DNA from: Oceanipulchritudo coccoides
GTDB taxonomy: Bacteria > Verrucomicrobiota > Verrucomicrobiia > Opitutales > Oceanipulchritudinaceae
Reading direction: 5' to 3'
Length of the DNA stretch: 64,000 nucleotides
NCBI RefSeq assembly: GCF_010500615.1
Contig: NZ_JAAGNX010000001.1
Coordinates: 1,131,531-1,195,530, forward strand
The position numbers and the translations under genes were made by a program. Under the pieces are notes generated by a model. That model saw only the letters and a program-made list of their open reading frames with translations, had not been told where the DNA came from and made no database searches. Below are positions 33,468-43,097 of the stretch, piece by piece; positions within the stretch are counted from its first letter, which is position 1; every line of letters starts with the position of its first letter.

Positions 33468-34846
33468 AACGCAAGCAGTTGAGCGCGGTTGCTCTTGGAC
33501 TGGCCTGGATGGCCTCGCTCGGAGCGGTCTTTATACTGGGAATTTTATCTGCCTTTGCCTTTCATCTGGCTCCGGGCGGTGGAGCTGACTCACAAGGAGA
33601 CCTCACGCTGGACCAGCGTGACATGGTCCTGATCATTGAGCGATTTACAGGGGAAGAGGTTGATGTGGCGGAGCTCCTTTCCGTTGCCGGAGACGAGCCG
33701 GTTCCCCCGCAGCTTGAACAATCCCTCAGGGCCATCATGCGGGAAAGCGATCCGGATTTTCGACAGATGGCGACAGCGCGTTTGCTGGGAGGACTTCCGG
33801 CCCGGCGCGTCATGGCGGTGATTCGCTTCCTGCAGGAAATTAGACAAAGCCCCGCGCGGAACCAGATTCTGCGTGAGTTCCTTGAATCATGGGGTAATTC
33901 CGACGGCCGGAGCGCCATTGCCTTCGCTACCTCCCTGAGCGCTCCGCGTGAACGACAACTGGCGACCGGTGCAGTCCTCCGCGGGTGGAGCCAGGCACGT
34001 CCATCCGATGCATGGAACTGGGTCATTGAGCGAGAGGGGAAGACAAGGCGGGCTGAGCGCTGGCTTGAGCTTATTCTTTCGAATCTTGGCCGTACGGACC
34101 GTGGGGCGGCCCTTGCTTTGCTGGAGAAATCCCCATCCGGTGATTTTCAGACCCAGATGTCCCTCGTTGTTCTCGAGCAGATTTTGCGGACGGAATCCCC
34201 GCGCGAGGCCCTGCGTTGGCTGGGCGAGTTGCCGGAAGGATCGGCTGGGGCCGCTGCCGGTTTTCTTGCCCAAAGCTGGTCGGTGACAGAGCCTGCCGCG
34301 GCGGCAGAGTGGCTTTACAAGTCTTTCCCAAGTGAATTGGAGGGGCTTGAAAACGTGGTCCGCGAATGGACATACAGTTATCCTGAGGCTGCTGCTGATT
34401 GGGTCTGGGATGAATTTTCGGGCAATCTACGGCGCGCCTTGATGGATGTCCTTGCAGATGAATGGGTGGCCAACGACGGCCCGGTCCCGCTTGCCGAATG
34501 GCTGAATACGCATGGTCCTGATCCGGCCCTCGATGGTGCGATTGAGAGCATCGTTCTCATGACGGCCAACCTGGATCCGGCAACGGCCCTTGTCTGGGCA
34601 CAATCCATCGTTGATCCGGATGCCCGGAGCATGTTGGAAATCATGGTTGGGCGGCAATGGATACGGATGGATCCAGACAGCGCGGCGGATTCTCTGCCGG
34701 TCCTTCTGGAAAGCGAGTCCGCCCGTGCGGCTTTACTCGAACCGGAGGTTTCCTATGAGCCAGCCTACGAGGAGGTCGACGATACGCGCGTGGATGAGAG
34801 TGCAGTTCCTTTCGAAGACGAGGAAGGATTGCCCCCGCTTCAATAG
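33464..34846 (+). CDS. Membrane-anchored helical-repeat protein of unknown function
   Basis: The protein has 460 residues. Residues ~7-35 are an uncleaved-type membrane anchor (GLAWMASLGAVFILGILSAF). The rest is almost all helix, built from repeats of ~30-35 residues with the pattern (D/E)P.(A)A..W(L/V) (SARPSDAWNWVIERE, TEPAAAAEWLYKSFP, YPEAAADWVWDEF, DPATALVWAQSIVD, DPDSAADSL). The C-terminus is acidic (EEVDDTRVDE). Similar repeats occur in uncharacterised planctomycete and verrucomicrobial proteins. It is translationally coupled to mscS, so a role near that channel is conceivable. The last seven bases overlap the convergent rhodanese gene. Confidence 0.6.
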   Translation: MKRKQLSAVALGLAWMASLGAVFILGILSAFAFHLAPGGGADSQGDLTLDQRDMVLIIERFTGEEVDVAELLSVAGDEPVPPQLEQSLRAIMRESDPDFRQMATARLLGGLPARRVMAVIRFLQEIRQSPARNQILREFLESWGNSDGRSAIAFATSLSAPRERQLATGAVLRGWSQARPSDAWNWVIEREGKTRRAERWLELILSNLGRTDRGAALALLEKSPSGDFQTQMSLVVLEQILRTESPREALRWLGELPEGSAGAAAGFLAQSWSVTEPAAAAEWLYKSFPSELEGLENVVREWTYSYPEAAADWVWDEFSGNLRRALMDVLADEWVANDGPVPLAEWLNTHGPDPALDGAIESIVLMTANLDPATALVWAQSIVDPDARSMLEIMVGRQWIRMDPDSAADSLPVLLESESARAALLEPEVSYEPAYEEVDDTRVDESAVPFEDEEGLPPLQ

Positions 34847-35208
34847 CGCGGGACCTCCGGATCGATTTCCCGGGACCAGGAATCAATTCCGCCCTTCATG
34901 CTCTGGACTTTTTGAAAGCCGCGCTCACGAAGAAATAACGTGACCCGATGGCTGCGCATCCCGTGGTGACAATAGACGAGAATATGTTGATCACGTGGGA
35001 GGGATTCCCACTGGAATGGGATTTCGCCCGTGGGGATATGAAGTCCCTCACCAAGGTTGCAATAGTCCCGCTCATTTTGCTCACGGACATCCAGGAGCAG
35101 GGGAGGTGATTCCCCGGAAAGGCAGGCGGAAGCCGCCTGAACATCCACTTCCACGGGGTAGGATGAATTAGGGGAATCTGTGTTTTCTGTAAAACCTTCA
35201 GGCACCAT
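34840..35208 (-). CDS. Rhodanese-like domain protein
   Basis: The protein has 122 residues from the ATG at 35208; a TTG four codons upstream is less likely. It is a single rhodanese domain with LLLDVREQNERDYCNL and the active-site loop VYCHHGMRSHRV, where Cys is the sulfur carrier. It resembles GlpE-type small rhodaneses. The substrate is unknown. It stands alone on its strand. Confidence 0.9.
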   Translation of the reverse strand: MVPEGFTENTDSPNSSYPVEVDVQAASACLSGESPPLLLDVREQNERDYCNLGEGLHIPTGEIPFQWESLPRDQHILVYCHHGMRSHRVTLFLRERGFQKVQSMKGGIDSWSREIDPEVPRY

Positions 35209-35314
35209 TTGAAAGGTCAATAAGAGGCATTTCCGAATTTGATCAACTCACGATTTGAAAATTTGCTTCTGACTTACCGTTGTCTTTTGCCGGATTGTCC
35301 TCCAGCTTGACCGT

Positions 35315-36409
35315 ATGAGTAAAGGAAATCGATACGTTGTCATTATGGCCGGAGGGAGAGGTGAACGTTTCTGGCCGCAGAGCCGTTTGCGCCGCCCCAA
35401 ACACTTGCTCCCGATCGTCGGCGAGTTGCCCATGCTTACCCAGACAATTAATCGATTGGGCAGTGTTGTTCCTCCTGAGAATGTCCTCATCGTGACAAAT
35501 CTCGAGCAACGGGAGGCTGTTTTGGAAATTTGCCCGATGGTGCCCGCGGAAAATGTGGTGGCTGAACCGGTCGGTCGGGACACCGCAGCTGCAGTTGGCT
35601 TGTCGACAGTGCTCGTTGCCGCGCGCGACCCCGGGGCAAGCTTTGCCATGCTTCCGGCTGACCATGTGATCCACGACAGTGCCGGCTTTCAATCAATCCT
35701 GAGGACAGCTTTTGCCGCCGCCGAGGCTGAAGAAGCATTAGTCACGGTCGGAATCAAGCCGGAGTATCCAGCGACTGGATACGGATATATCCAACGCGGG
35801 GAAATTGCTGGGACAATCGATGAGCGACCCATTCACAAGGTGGTCGCCTTCAAGGAAAAGCCCGATGAGGAGACAGCCAGCAAATACATTAAATCAGGCG
35901 ACTATGCATGGAATGCCGGTATGTTTTTCTGGCAGGTGCCAGTGATTTCGCGAGAATTTGAGACCCATACCCCTGGCCTTTGGAAGGCTCTTGGAAAAAT
36001 CCGTGCTGCTCTGGATGCCGGGCAGGATTTGGGCACCTTGCTTGCCGAGCATTATCCGAACCTTGAAAAGATTTCCGTCGATTATGCGATCATGGAAAAG
36101 GCCCAATCAGTCCGGGTCGTGGGCTCGGCATTCGATTGGGATGATGTGGGCGAATGGCCTGCCGTTGAGCGTCATCACGAAAAGGACGACAATGATAATG
36201 TGACCAAGGGTTCGGTAGTGACCCTCGATTGCAAGGGGAACATTGTCATGTCCGATCCAAGCCATACGGTGGCCTTGATCGGGGTTGAGGACTTAATTAT
36301 CGTCCGCACGGAGGATGCCACCCTCGTCTGCCCGAAGAGCAAGGCCCAGGATATCAAGCAACTCGTCAAGAGCCTTGGAGAAGACGATCAATACAAGCAC
36401 TTGCTGTAG
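35315..36409 (+). CDS. Mannose-1-phosphate guanylyltransferase
   Basis: The protein has 364 residues. It makes GDP-mannose from mannose-1-phosphate and GTP, a precursor of surface polysaccharide and glycoproteins. The nucleotidyltransferase motif is MAGGRGERFWPQSRLRRPKH, followed by EPVGRDTAAAVGL, FKEKPDEETASKY, WNAGMFFW and the hallmark FDWDDVGEWPA. It lacks the C-terminal phosphomannose isomerase domain of bifunctional forms. No other GDP-sugar gene is adjacent; the following gene is a radical SAM protein 11 bp away. Confidence 0.93.
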   Translation: MSKGNRYVVIMAGGRGERFWPQSRLRRPKHLLPIVGELPMLTQTINRLGSVVPPENVLIVTNLEQREAVLEICPMVPAENVVAEPVGRDTAAAVGLSTVLVAARDPGASFAMLPADHVIHDSAGFQSILRTAFAAAEAEEALVTVGIKPEYPATGYGYIQRGEIAGTIDERPIHKVVAFKEKPDEETASKYIKSGDYAWNAGMFFWQVPVISREFETHTPGLWKALGKIRAALDAGQDLGTLLAEHYPNLEKISVDYAIMEKAQSVRVVGSAFDWDDVGEWPAVERHHEKDDNDNVTKGSVVTLDCKGNIVMSDPSHTVALIGVEDLIIVRTEDATLVCPKSKAQDIKQLVKSLGEDDQYKHLL

Positions 36410-36420
36410 ATACTGAACAA

Positions 36421-37356
36421 TTGAACTCGGTGGCATCACCTCTTGGTTATCGCAAGTTAAAGAACTACTGGGAGGCCCGTTTTGGCGGACGTGTCCAGAA
36501 GGTAAGTTTGCATGCAGGCCTGACTTGCCCGAACCGCGACGGGACAATTGGTGTTGGGGGTTGCTACTACTGTTCCAATGAGGCCTTTACGCCGGGTTAT
36601 TGTCATTCGGGGGATACGATTGAGGAGCAGATTAAACAGGGCGTTGAGTTCCAGTCACGACGGTATCCGCGGGCGGTGGGATTCCTGGGATATCTGCAGG
36701 CCTATACCAATACGCACGGGCCGATGGATGAACTGGTCAGGATTTATGAGAGTGTCCTGGAAAATCCATTGTTGATCGGCATGGTTATCGGGACCCGCCC
36801 GGACTGTCTTCCACAGGCCCTTCTGGACTGGCTCTCCGAGGCCTCCAAACAAAAACCGGTCTATATCGAGTTGGGAATTGAATCCTTTTCCGATGAAATC
36901 CTCAACCGGATGAACCGGGGTCACTCCTTCACACAGGCAGCAAAAGCGGTTGAGCGTGTAGTTGCTTGTGGACTACCTGTTGGAGGACACTTTCTTGTTG
37001 GATTCCCGGGAGAGCCTTGGAAACAGTTTTTTGATTCTGTTGAGCTGTTGAACAAGTTGCCTCTCCACAGTGTGAAGGTCCATCAGTTGCATGTCTTCCG
37101 GAACACGCCGCTTGCTGAGTGGTATGAGAAAGAGCCCGAGGCCTTTCTCTTTCCGTCGCGTGAGGATTACTTTAACAAGGCTGCAGACTGGCTGGCCGGG
37201 CTACGGCCTGATCTGTATGTCGACAGGGTCTTCGGGGATGTGCCCCTGAAATATGTCCTCAATCCATCATGGGGCGTACGCCTTGATCAGCTGGTCAGGG
37301 AGTTTGATGCGTTTCTGTCCGCAAAAAACATTTTCCAGGGCTGTCGCTACGAATAG
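36421..37356 (+). CDS. Radical SAM protein of the YhcC/TIGR01212 type
   Basis: The protein has 311 residues; the start is a TTG at 36421, with a GTG three codons later as the alternative. It has the family's unusual, extended cluster motif CPNRDGTIGVGGCYYC (three Cys), then YIELGIESFSDEILNRMNRGH and VGGHFLVGFPGEP. Members such as E. coli YhcC are widespread and without firm function; tRNA or metabolite modification has been suggested. It lies 11 bp downstream of the guanylyltransferase and may share its transcript. Confidence 0.87.
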   Translation: MNSVASPLGYRKLKNYWEARFGGRVQKVSLHAGLTCPNRDGTIGVGGCYYCSNEAFTPGYCHSGDTIEEQIKQGVEFQSRRYPRAVGFLGYLQAYTNTHGPMDELVRIYESVLENPLLIGMVIGTRPDCLPQALLDWLSEASKQKPVYIELGIESFSDEILNRMNRGHSFTQAAKAVERVVACGLPVGGHFLVGFPGEPWKQFFDSVELLNKLPLHSVKVHQLHVFRNTPLAEWYEKEPEAFLFPSREDYFNKAADWLAGLRPDLYVDRVFGDVPLKYVLNPSWGVRLDQLVREFDAFLSAKNIFQGCRYE

Positions 37357-37359
37357 GAA

Positions 37360-37953
37360 TCAGTCGGCGGATTCGTAAACGTAGTTCAAGGTTTGGGACC
37401 ATCCGTCACTGGTTTTCCATCTTTCGAGGACCAGATTGGTTCCTCCTTCATACTTGTACTCAATTGATCCAACCGTTTCCCCGTTTTTCTGGATGGAACC
37501 GGAAACCCGCTTACCCGCCCTGTCGAAAGCAAATTGAATCGTGCCCGTAAACCATCCCTTGTATCCCTCGCAGAGCATGAGGGCGGCATTGCCCTGCCCG
37601 TCATACTCATAGACGGCTCTGCCGCTGACTCCGCTTGAGTCTGTGAACAACTCATCGGTCAGCTTGCCGGATTTGTCATAGTTAAATAACTCCTCCGAAG
37701 TCTCCCCGTCGCTGTATTTGCGGAACTTTCGGACCATCCGCCCGGATGAGTCGAACTCATGCAAATTGACGGATGAACGCTGGCCGGTAATCAATTGATA
37801 GAGGGCTTTGGTGATCTGCCCGTTGGCATTATGAATGAAGCGAGTGGAGGCCAGCTCGCCAGAGCTATTGGTGTAGTTCAGGCAATAAGGCCTTACTTCG
37901 GAAGGTGCGAATGTATTGTAGTAGGGGACGAGTAGAATTGCCAGATTTGCCAT
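37360..37953 (-). CDS. Small protein with YD/RHS-like beta repeats
   Basis: The protein has 197 residues and I do not recognise a named family. From ~25 on it has repeats of ~20 residues with a Y/F..(D/N)..G(R/K/Q) core: FIHNANGQITKALY, HEFDSSGRMVRKFRKY, FNYDKSGKLTDEL, YEYDGQGNAALML and FAFDRAGKRVSGS. This is similar to YD repeats or MORN-like beta meanders, but the protein is much too short for a toxin. There is no signal peptide. It sits between the radical SAM gene (convergent) and metH (upstream, 50 bp). Confidence 0.6.
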   Translation of the reverse strand: MANLAILLVPYYNTFAPSEVRPYCLNYTNSSGELASTRFIHNANGQITKALYQLITGQRSSVNLHEFDSSGRMVRKFRKYSDGETSEELFNYDKSGKLTDELFTDSSGVSGRAVYEYDGQGNAALMLCEGYKGWFTGTIQFAFDRAGKRVSGSIQKNGETVGSIEYKYEGGTNLVLERWKTSDGWSQTLNYVYESAD

Positions 37954-38003
37954 GTGAATTGAGTGTTAGGCAATTTTTCTGGAAAAGGCAATCAAGCTCT
38001 GAC

Positions 38004-41000
38004 TCACAAGTTGGGCGCCAACCAGCGCTCCATCTCCTCGCTTGGAGCACCCTTCAATAGCGAATACGCCTCAAGTTGATCCCGGCCAATGCGGCCCACA
38101 TTGAAATACTTTGCTTCAGGATGGGCAAAGTAGAGACCAGAAACCGATCCTGCGGGGCTCATGGCAAAATTTTCGGTGAGGGTGATTCCCGCCTTTTCCT
38201 CAACCTTCAGCAAATTGAAGAGAATACGCTTTTCAGTATGGTCCGGAGTGGCCGGGTAACCAGCGGCAGGACGGATTCCCCGGTACTTTTCAGCAATGAG
38301 GTCCTCATTGGTCAGGTTTTCGTTTTCTCCGAAACCCCACTGCTTGCGAACCTGGCAGTGAAGCCACTCGGCAAATGCCTCCGCAAGCCGGTCGCCAATG
38401 GCCTTGATGAGGATGGCCGTGTAATCGTCGTGCTTTGCCTCATATTGCTTGGCCAGCTCATCCACTTCCTCCCCGGAGGTCACCGCGAAGGCGCCCATGT
38501 AATCGATGCGGCCGCTTTCATAGGGAGCGATGAAATCACTACAACTGAGATAGTGGGCGCCTTCACCTTTTATTTTTTCCTTTTGCTGGCGCAGGAAATG
38601 AAAACGCGTCAGGACTTCCGAGCGGTTCTCGTCCGGATAAAGCTCCACCATCTGCCCGCGTGAGTTTGCTGGCCAGAGGCCGAAGACTCCCTTTGGAGAA
38701 AGCCGTTTGTTTTCAATCAAATCCTTGAGGACTCGCTGGCCATCGTTGAAGAGCTTGGTCGCTTCCTCGCCGTATTTGTCGCTGCTGAGAATCTTTGGAT
38801 AAACGCCTTTCAATTCCCAAGCCCAGAAAAACGGGGACCAGTCAATGTATGGGACCAGTTCCTCGACGGAAACCGCATCAATGACTTGCAGGCCGGTCTT
38901 TTCCGGCTTCGGGATATCGACTTCCGACCAGGCAAACTCGGGTGCTTTCGCTACTGCCTCAGCGAGTGGGAGCAAGCGAGCACTTTGCTTACGGCTTTTT
39001 TCGTAACGCTCCCGATGCTTGATGTTTTCGGCCTTGGCATCCTCAACAGCCGCCTTGCGTGTCTCAGGATTGAGGAATTTGGAGCACACGCTGACCACGC
39101 GTGAGGCATCCGGCACATGGACGACTGCCCCCTTGTATTCAGGATCAATCTTCACACCTGTGTGGGCCTTCGATGTTGTCGCTCCGCCAATCAGCAGGGG
39201 AATGTCGATTCCCTCACGGGTAAAGGTTTGTGCGTTGTGGACCATCTCATCGAGTGAAGGCGTAATCAAGCCACTCAAGCCGACTATATCGGCGTCGACT
39301 TCCTTGATCTTGGCGATTATCTGCTCGCAGGGGATCATCACGCCCATGTCATGGACGTTGTAGTTGTTGCAGGCCAGGACGACGCCGACAATGTTCTTCC
39401 CAATGTCATGCACATCGCCTTTAACAGTCGCTAGAACAATTTCCCCGGCGGAATCCTTTTCAGGATTGTAGGCTTCACCGCTGATCTCTGATTCTGCTTT
39501 CAACTTTGCGTTTCTCTCAGCCTTCTCCTTCTCCATGAAGGGAGTCAGCCAGGCTACAGCCCGCTTCATCACCCGCGCGCTTTTGACGACCTGCGGGAGG
39601 AACATTTTTCCTTCACCAAATAGGTCGCCGACAATCCGCATGCCATCCATGAGAGGTCCCTCGATGACTTCGAGTGGACGATTGAATGACTTACGCGCTT
39701 CTTCCGTGTCTTCCTCGATAAAGTCAACCACACCGTGGCGGATTGCGTAAGCGAGGCGCTCGTTCAGGGGTTGCTTCCTCCATGCCAGCCGGTCTGACTC
39801 GGCCACAGCCTCTTTTTTGCCCTTGTAGGATTCAGCAAGGGTAATGAGCGCATCCGTTGCTCCCTCGTGCCGGTTGAAGAGGACATCCTCAATCTTGTCC
39901 CGCAGTTCCGTATCGATATCCTCGTACACTGCCAGCATCCCAGCATTGACAATCCCCATGTCGAGGCCGGCCTGGATGGCGTGGTAAAGGAAGACACTAT
40001 GCATGGCTTCACGGACAATATTGTTACCCCGAAATGAGAATGAAATATTCGATACACCTCCGCTTACCCGGGCGTGGGGGCAGAGCTGCTTGATCTGTCG
40101 CGTGGCCTCGATGAAGTTTACCGCATAATTGTTGTGCTCCTGGATCCCGGTTGCCACGGTAAGGATGTTCGGGTCGAAAATGATATCTGCCGGATTGAAA
40201 TCCAGTTTCAGGGTGAGCAGGTCGTAAGCGCGCTTGCAGATCCGGACCTTGTCTTCAGTCGTTGCGGCCTGGCCGTTTTCGTCAAATGCCATTACCACGA
40301 CTGCCGCTCCGTAACGCTGCACAAGTCCGGCCTGCCTGAGGAATTCCTTTTCGCCTTCCTTCAGGCTGATTGAATTCACAACGCCTTTTCCCTGGAGGCA
40401 TTGCAGGCCCACTTCGATGACCGACCATTTGGACGAGTCGACCATGATCGGAACACGGCAAATGTCCGGTTCCGCGGCCAGCAGGTTTAAATAGTTGCGC
40501 ATGCATTCCTCGGAATCCAGGAGACCTTCGTCAAAATTCACATCCAGCATGTTGGCACCGTTCTCCACTTGCTGGCGGGCAACCTCCAAGGCATCATCAA
40601 ATTGGTCTTCCTTGATCAGCTTACGGAAACGGGGTGACCCGGTCACATTGGTCCGTTCCCCGACAACAAAGAAGGAAGCTGGCCGGCCCTCGATCTTGAT
40701 CGCTTCCAATCCGCTGTAGCGCGATGCCACCTGCACGGGGTGGACTTTCCGGGCAGGAAATTCATTCATCCGACGGGCAATCTCAGCGATGTGCGCAGGG
40801 GTCGATCCACAGCAACCCCCCACAATATTCAGCCAGCCTTCCCTGGCAAAACCAGCAAGGACAGATGCCATGTGCTCAGGCGTGTCATCATATTCACCAA
40901 AGGCATTTGGCAGACCGGCGTTGGGATAGCAACTGATGTGAGTATCGGCAATCCGGGACAACTCATCAACATAGGGAGCCATTTCCTTCGCCCCAAGGGC

Positions 41001-41747
41001 GCAATTGATTCCCACGGATATCGGTTTCGCGTGCGCAATGCTGTTCCAGAACCCCTCGATGGTTTGCCCGGATAGGGTACGGCCGGAAGCATCAGTTATC
41101 GTCACGGAGATCATGACTGGCCAACGCTGGCCGCGATCGTCAAAGAGCTCTTCAAGAGCAAAGACTGCCGCCTTGGCATTCAATGTATCGAAAATTGTTT
41201 CGATCAGAAAGACATCCACGCCCCCGTCGGCCAGACCCTCGGCCTGTTCACGATATGCTTTCCTGAGCTGGTCGAAGGTGACCCCCCGATATCCAGGATT
41301 ATTCACATCAGGTGACAGGGAGGCCGTCCGGTTAGTGGGGCCTATCCCGCCCGCGACAAAGACCGGCTTTCCTGCGTTTGCGGCGCTGTATTTTTCTGCG
41401 GCCCGCCGCGCAAGCTTTGCCGCCTCCTCATTGATCAGCTTGGAGTCGGCCTCCAATCCGTAATCGGCTTGGGATATCGCATTCGCATTGAAGGTGTTTG
41501 TCTCGATTATATCCGCTCCGGCTTCCAGAAAGCCGGTGTGGATCTCCTCAATAATTTCCGGTCGGGTCAGGACCAGAATATCGTTGTTTCCCTTCAAATC
41601 TTTCCCATGCCCGGCATAGCGCTCTCCACGAAAGGCGGCCTCGTCCAGCTTGTACCCCTGGATCTGCGTCCCCATGGCTCCGTCAAGAATCACAATTCGC
41701 TCATCCATGAGGGCTTTCAGGCGCTTTTCCGTCTCTTTGATTGTCAT
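38004..41747 (-). CDS. metH: Cobalamin-dependent methionine synthase
   Basis: The protein has 1247 residues. It methylates homocysteine using methyl-tetrahydrofolate through bound cobalamin. The homocysteine domain (~1-340) has the zinc Cys ligands C249 (GINCALGA) and C312/C313 ([10 protein letters not shown]). The pterin-binding domain follows (~360-620: [20 protein letters not shown]). The cobalamin-binding domain (~665-910) has the His-on motif [17 protein letters not shown]. The C-terminal SAM-binding activation domain (~920-1247) has RFHFLRQ and PGYPATPDH-type sequence ([15 protein letters not shown]). All four modules are present at normal length. It is divergent from tgt by 83 bp and no riboswitch is visible in that gap. 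Confidence 0.97.
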   Translation of the reverse strand: MTIKETEKRLKALMDERIVILDGAMGTQIQGYKLDEAAFRGERYAGHGKDLKGNNDILVLTRPEIIEEIHTGFLEAGADIIETNTFNANAISQADYGLEADSKLINEEAAKLARRAAEKYSAANAGKPVFVAGGIGPTNRTASLSPDVNNPGYRGVTFDQLRKAYREQAEGLADGGVDVFLIETIFDTLNAKAAVFALEELFDDRGQRWPVMISVTITDASGRTLSGQTIEGFWNSIAHAKPISVGINCALGAKEMAPYVDELSRIADTHISCYPNAGLPNAFGEYDDTPEHMASVLAGFAREGWLNIVGGCCGSTPAHIAEIARRMNEFPARKVHPVQVASRYSGLEAIKIEGRPASFFVVGERTNVTGSPRFRKLIKEDQFDDALEVARQQVENGANMLDVNFDEGLLDSEECMRNYLNLLAAEPDICRVPIMVDSSKWSVIEVGLQCLQGKGVVNSISLKEGEKEFLRQAGLVQRYGAAVVVMAFDENGQAATTEDKVRICKRAYDLLTLKLDFNPADIIFDPNILTVATGIQEHNNYAVNFIEATRQIKQLCPHARVSGGVSNISFSFRGNNIVREAMHSVFLYHAIQAGLDMGIVNAGMLAVYEDIDTELRDKIEDVLFNRHEGATDALITLAESYKGKKEAVAESDRLAWRKQPLNERLAYAIRHGVVDFIEEDTEEARKSFNRPLEVIEGPLMDGMRIVGDLFGEGKMFLPQVVKSARVMKRAVAWLTPFMEKEKAERNAKLKAESEISGEAYNPEKDSAGEIVLATVKGDVHDIGKNIVGVVLACNNYNVHDMGVMIPCEQIIAKIKEVDADIVGLSGLITPSLDEMVHNAQTFTREGIDIPLLIGGATTSKAHTGVKIDPEYKGAVVHVPDASRVVSVCSKFLNPETRKAAVEDAKAENIKHRERYEKSRKQSARLLPLAEAVAKAPEFAWSEVDIPKPEKTGLQVIDAVSVEELVPYIDWSPFFWAWELKGVYPKILSSDKYGEEATKLFNDGQRVLKDLIENKRLSPKGVFGLWPANSRGQMVELYPDENRSEVLTRFHFLRQQKEKIKGEGAHYLSCSDFIAPYESGRIDYMGAFAVTSGEEVDELAKQYEAKHDDYTAILIKAIGDRLAEAFAEWLHCQVRKQWGFGENENLTNEDLIAEKYRGIRPAAGYPATPDHTEKRILFNLLKVEEKAGITLTENFAMSPAGSVSGLYFAHPEAKYFNVGRIGRDQLEAYSLLKGAPSEEMERWLAPNL

Positions 41748-41830
41748 AACATCATCATATCCTGATTATATGATGGGTTGTCAAGAACAGGGATGCTTGC
41801 CAAGGGGAAAAAGCGATGTGAAGGTGCGGC

Positions 41831-42976
41831 ATGGACTCAGGATATGAGATATTGGCAGTGGATGCGGGGAGCTCTGCGCGTCGCGGGTGTCTGAAAACGC
41901 TCCACGGGAGCGTGGAGACGCCGATTTTCATGCCGGTGGGAACGCAGGGCACGGTAAAAGGGCTTTTGCCGGACCAGTTGACTACGTTGGGGGCACAAAT
42001 CATCCTTGGAAACACCTACCATCTTAATTTGCGGCCGACCTCGGAACTGATATCCGAGCTTGGAGGGCTGCACAAATTCATGCGCTGGAGCGGCCCGATC
42101 CTGACGGACAGTGGGGGGTTCCAGGTCTTCAGCCTGGCAAAACTGCGCAAGATCCGCGACGAGGGAATCCGCTTTCAATCGCATTTGGACGGGCGTGAAG
42201 TAATCCTGACCCCGAAACGGGTGATTGATATTCAAGCGAACCTTGGTTCAGACATTGCCATGGTCCTGGATGAGTGTCCACCGGCCGAGGCCACCCGCAA
42301 GGCTTGTGAGGCTGCGGTCGAGCGGACAATTCGCTGGGCCCGGGAGGCCCGGGCCTATGCCGGAGAGACTGGATTCCTTGAAAAAGGCCACCATGTATTC
42401 GGGATTGTCCAGGGCTCACGGCATAAGGATTTGCGGCAGCAGTGCGCAGCTGCGTTGATTGAAATGGATTTTCCGGGCTATGCCATTGGCGGGGTGAGCG
42501 TGGGCGAACCGGAGGAAGAGATGATGCCGCAGGTCACGATGTGCACGGAAGTCCTTCCGGCCGATAAGCCCCGCTATGTAATGGGCGTGGGAACCCCACC
42601 GCAGTTGCTCAAAATGATTGCTGCAGGGGCGGACATGTTCGATTGCGTCATGCCTACACGGGAGGCCCGGCATGGAATCGCCTTCACGGAAGATGGAAAA
42701 TTAAACCTTAGGAACAACCGTTTCCGGGATGACAACAAACCCCTGATGGAGCGCTTCTGTGACTTGGAAACGGGACAGTTTACAAGGGCCTATATTCGCC
42801 ATTTAATCATTGCCGGAGAGATCCTGGGGAGCGTCTTGCTGACTATGCACAATGTTCGCTTCTATCTCGACCTGATGCGTCAGGCCCGCGAACACATTGA
42901 AGCAGGAGACTATGCCCGCTGGCACCAATCGTGGATTGAACGCTATCTTGCGGGGAAAAAGGAAATTCCGGAATAA
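41831..42976 (+). CDS. tgt: tRNA-guanine transglycosylase lacking the usual zinc ligands
   Basis: The protein has 381 residues. It exchanges guanine 34 of GUN-anticodon tRNAs for preQ1 on the way to queuosine. Recognisable motifs are MPVGTQGTVKGLL, LTDSGGFQVFSL, GGVSVGEPEEE, VMGVGTPPQLL and the catalytic Asp in FDCVMPTREARHG. The zinc site, normally CxCx2C followed by His in bacterial Tgt, is lost: the corresponding stretch around residue 304-321 reads PLMERFCDLETGQFTRAY, with a single out-of-register Cys310. The following His in YIRHL is kept. No other queuosine gene is nearby. The ATG at 41831 is well placed. Confidence 0.93.
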   Translation: MDSGYEILAVDAGSSARRGCLKTLHGSVETPIFMPVGTQGTVKGLLPDQLTTLGAQIILGNTYHLNLRPTSELISELGGLHKFMRWSGPILTDSGGFQVFSLAKLRKIRDEGIRFQSHLDGREVILTPKRVIDIQANLGSDIAMVLDECPPAEATRKACEAAVERTIRWAREARAYAGETGFLEKGHHVFGIVQGSRHKDLRQQCAAALIEMDFPGYAIGGVSVGEPEEEMMPQVTMCTEVLPADKPRYVMGVGTPPQLLKMIAAGADMFDCVMPTREARHGIAFTEDGKLNLRNNRFRDDNKPLMERFCDLETGQFTRAYIRHLIIAGEILGSVLLTMHNVRFYLDLMRQAREHIEAGDYARWHQSWIERYLAGKKEIPE

Positions 42977-43097
42977 TTTAATCGACCCTCCCATTGACCG
43001 TCCCTCTGTCTTAATTTCTTTTTCCTGAAATCCTCCCATTTCAGTGTGGCTTTCGGTTGCCATTGGGCCCGCGAGTCGCCAACTTCTCCCTTTTCCC

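Noticed and set aside
41748-41830. SAM or cobalamin riboswitch upstream of metH
   Set aside because: The gap to the divergent tgt gene is only 83 bp and shows no conserved riboswitch helices or B12-box.
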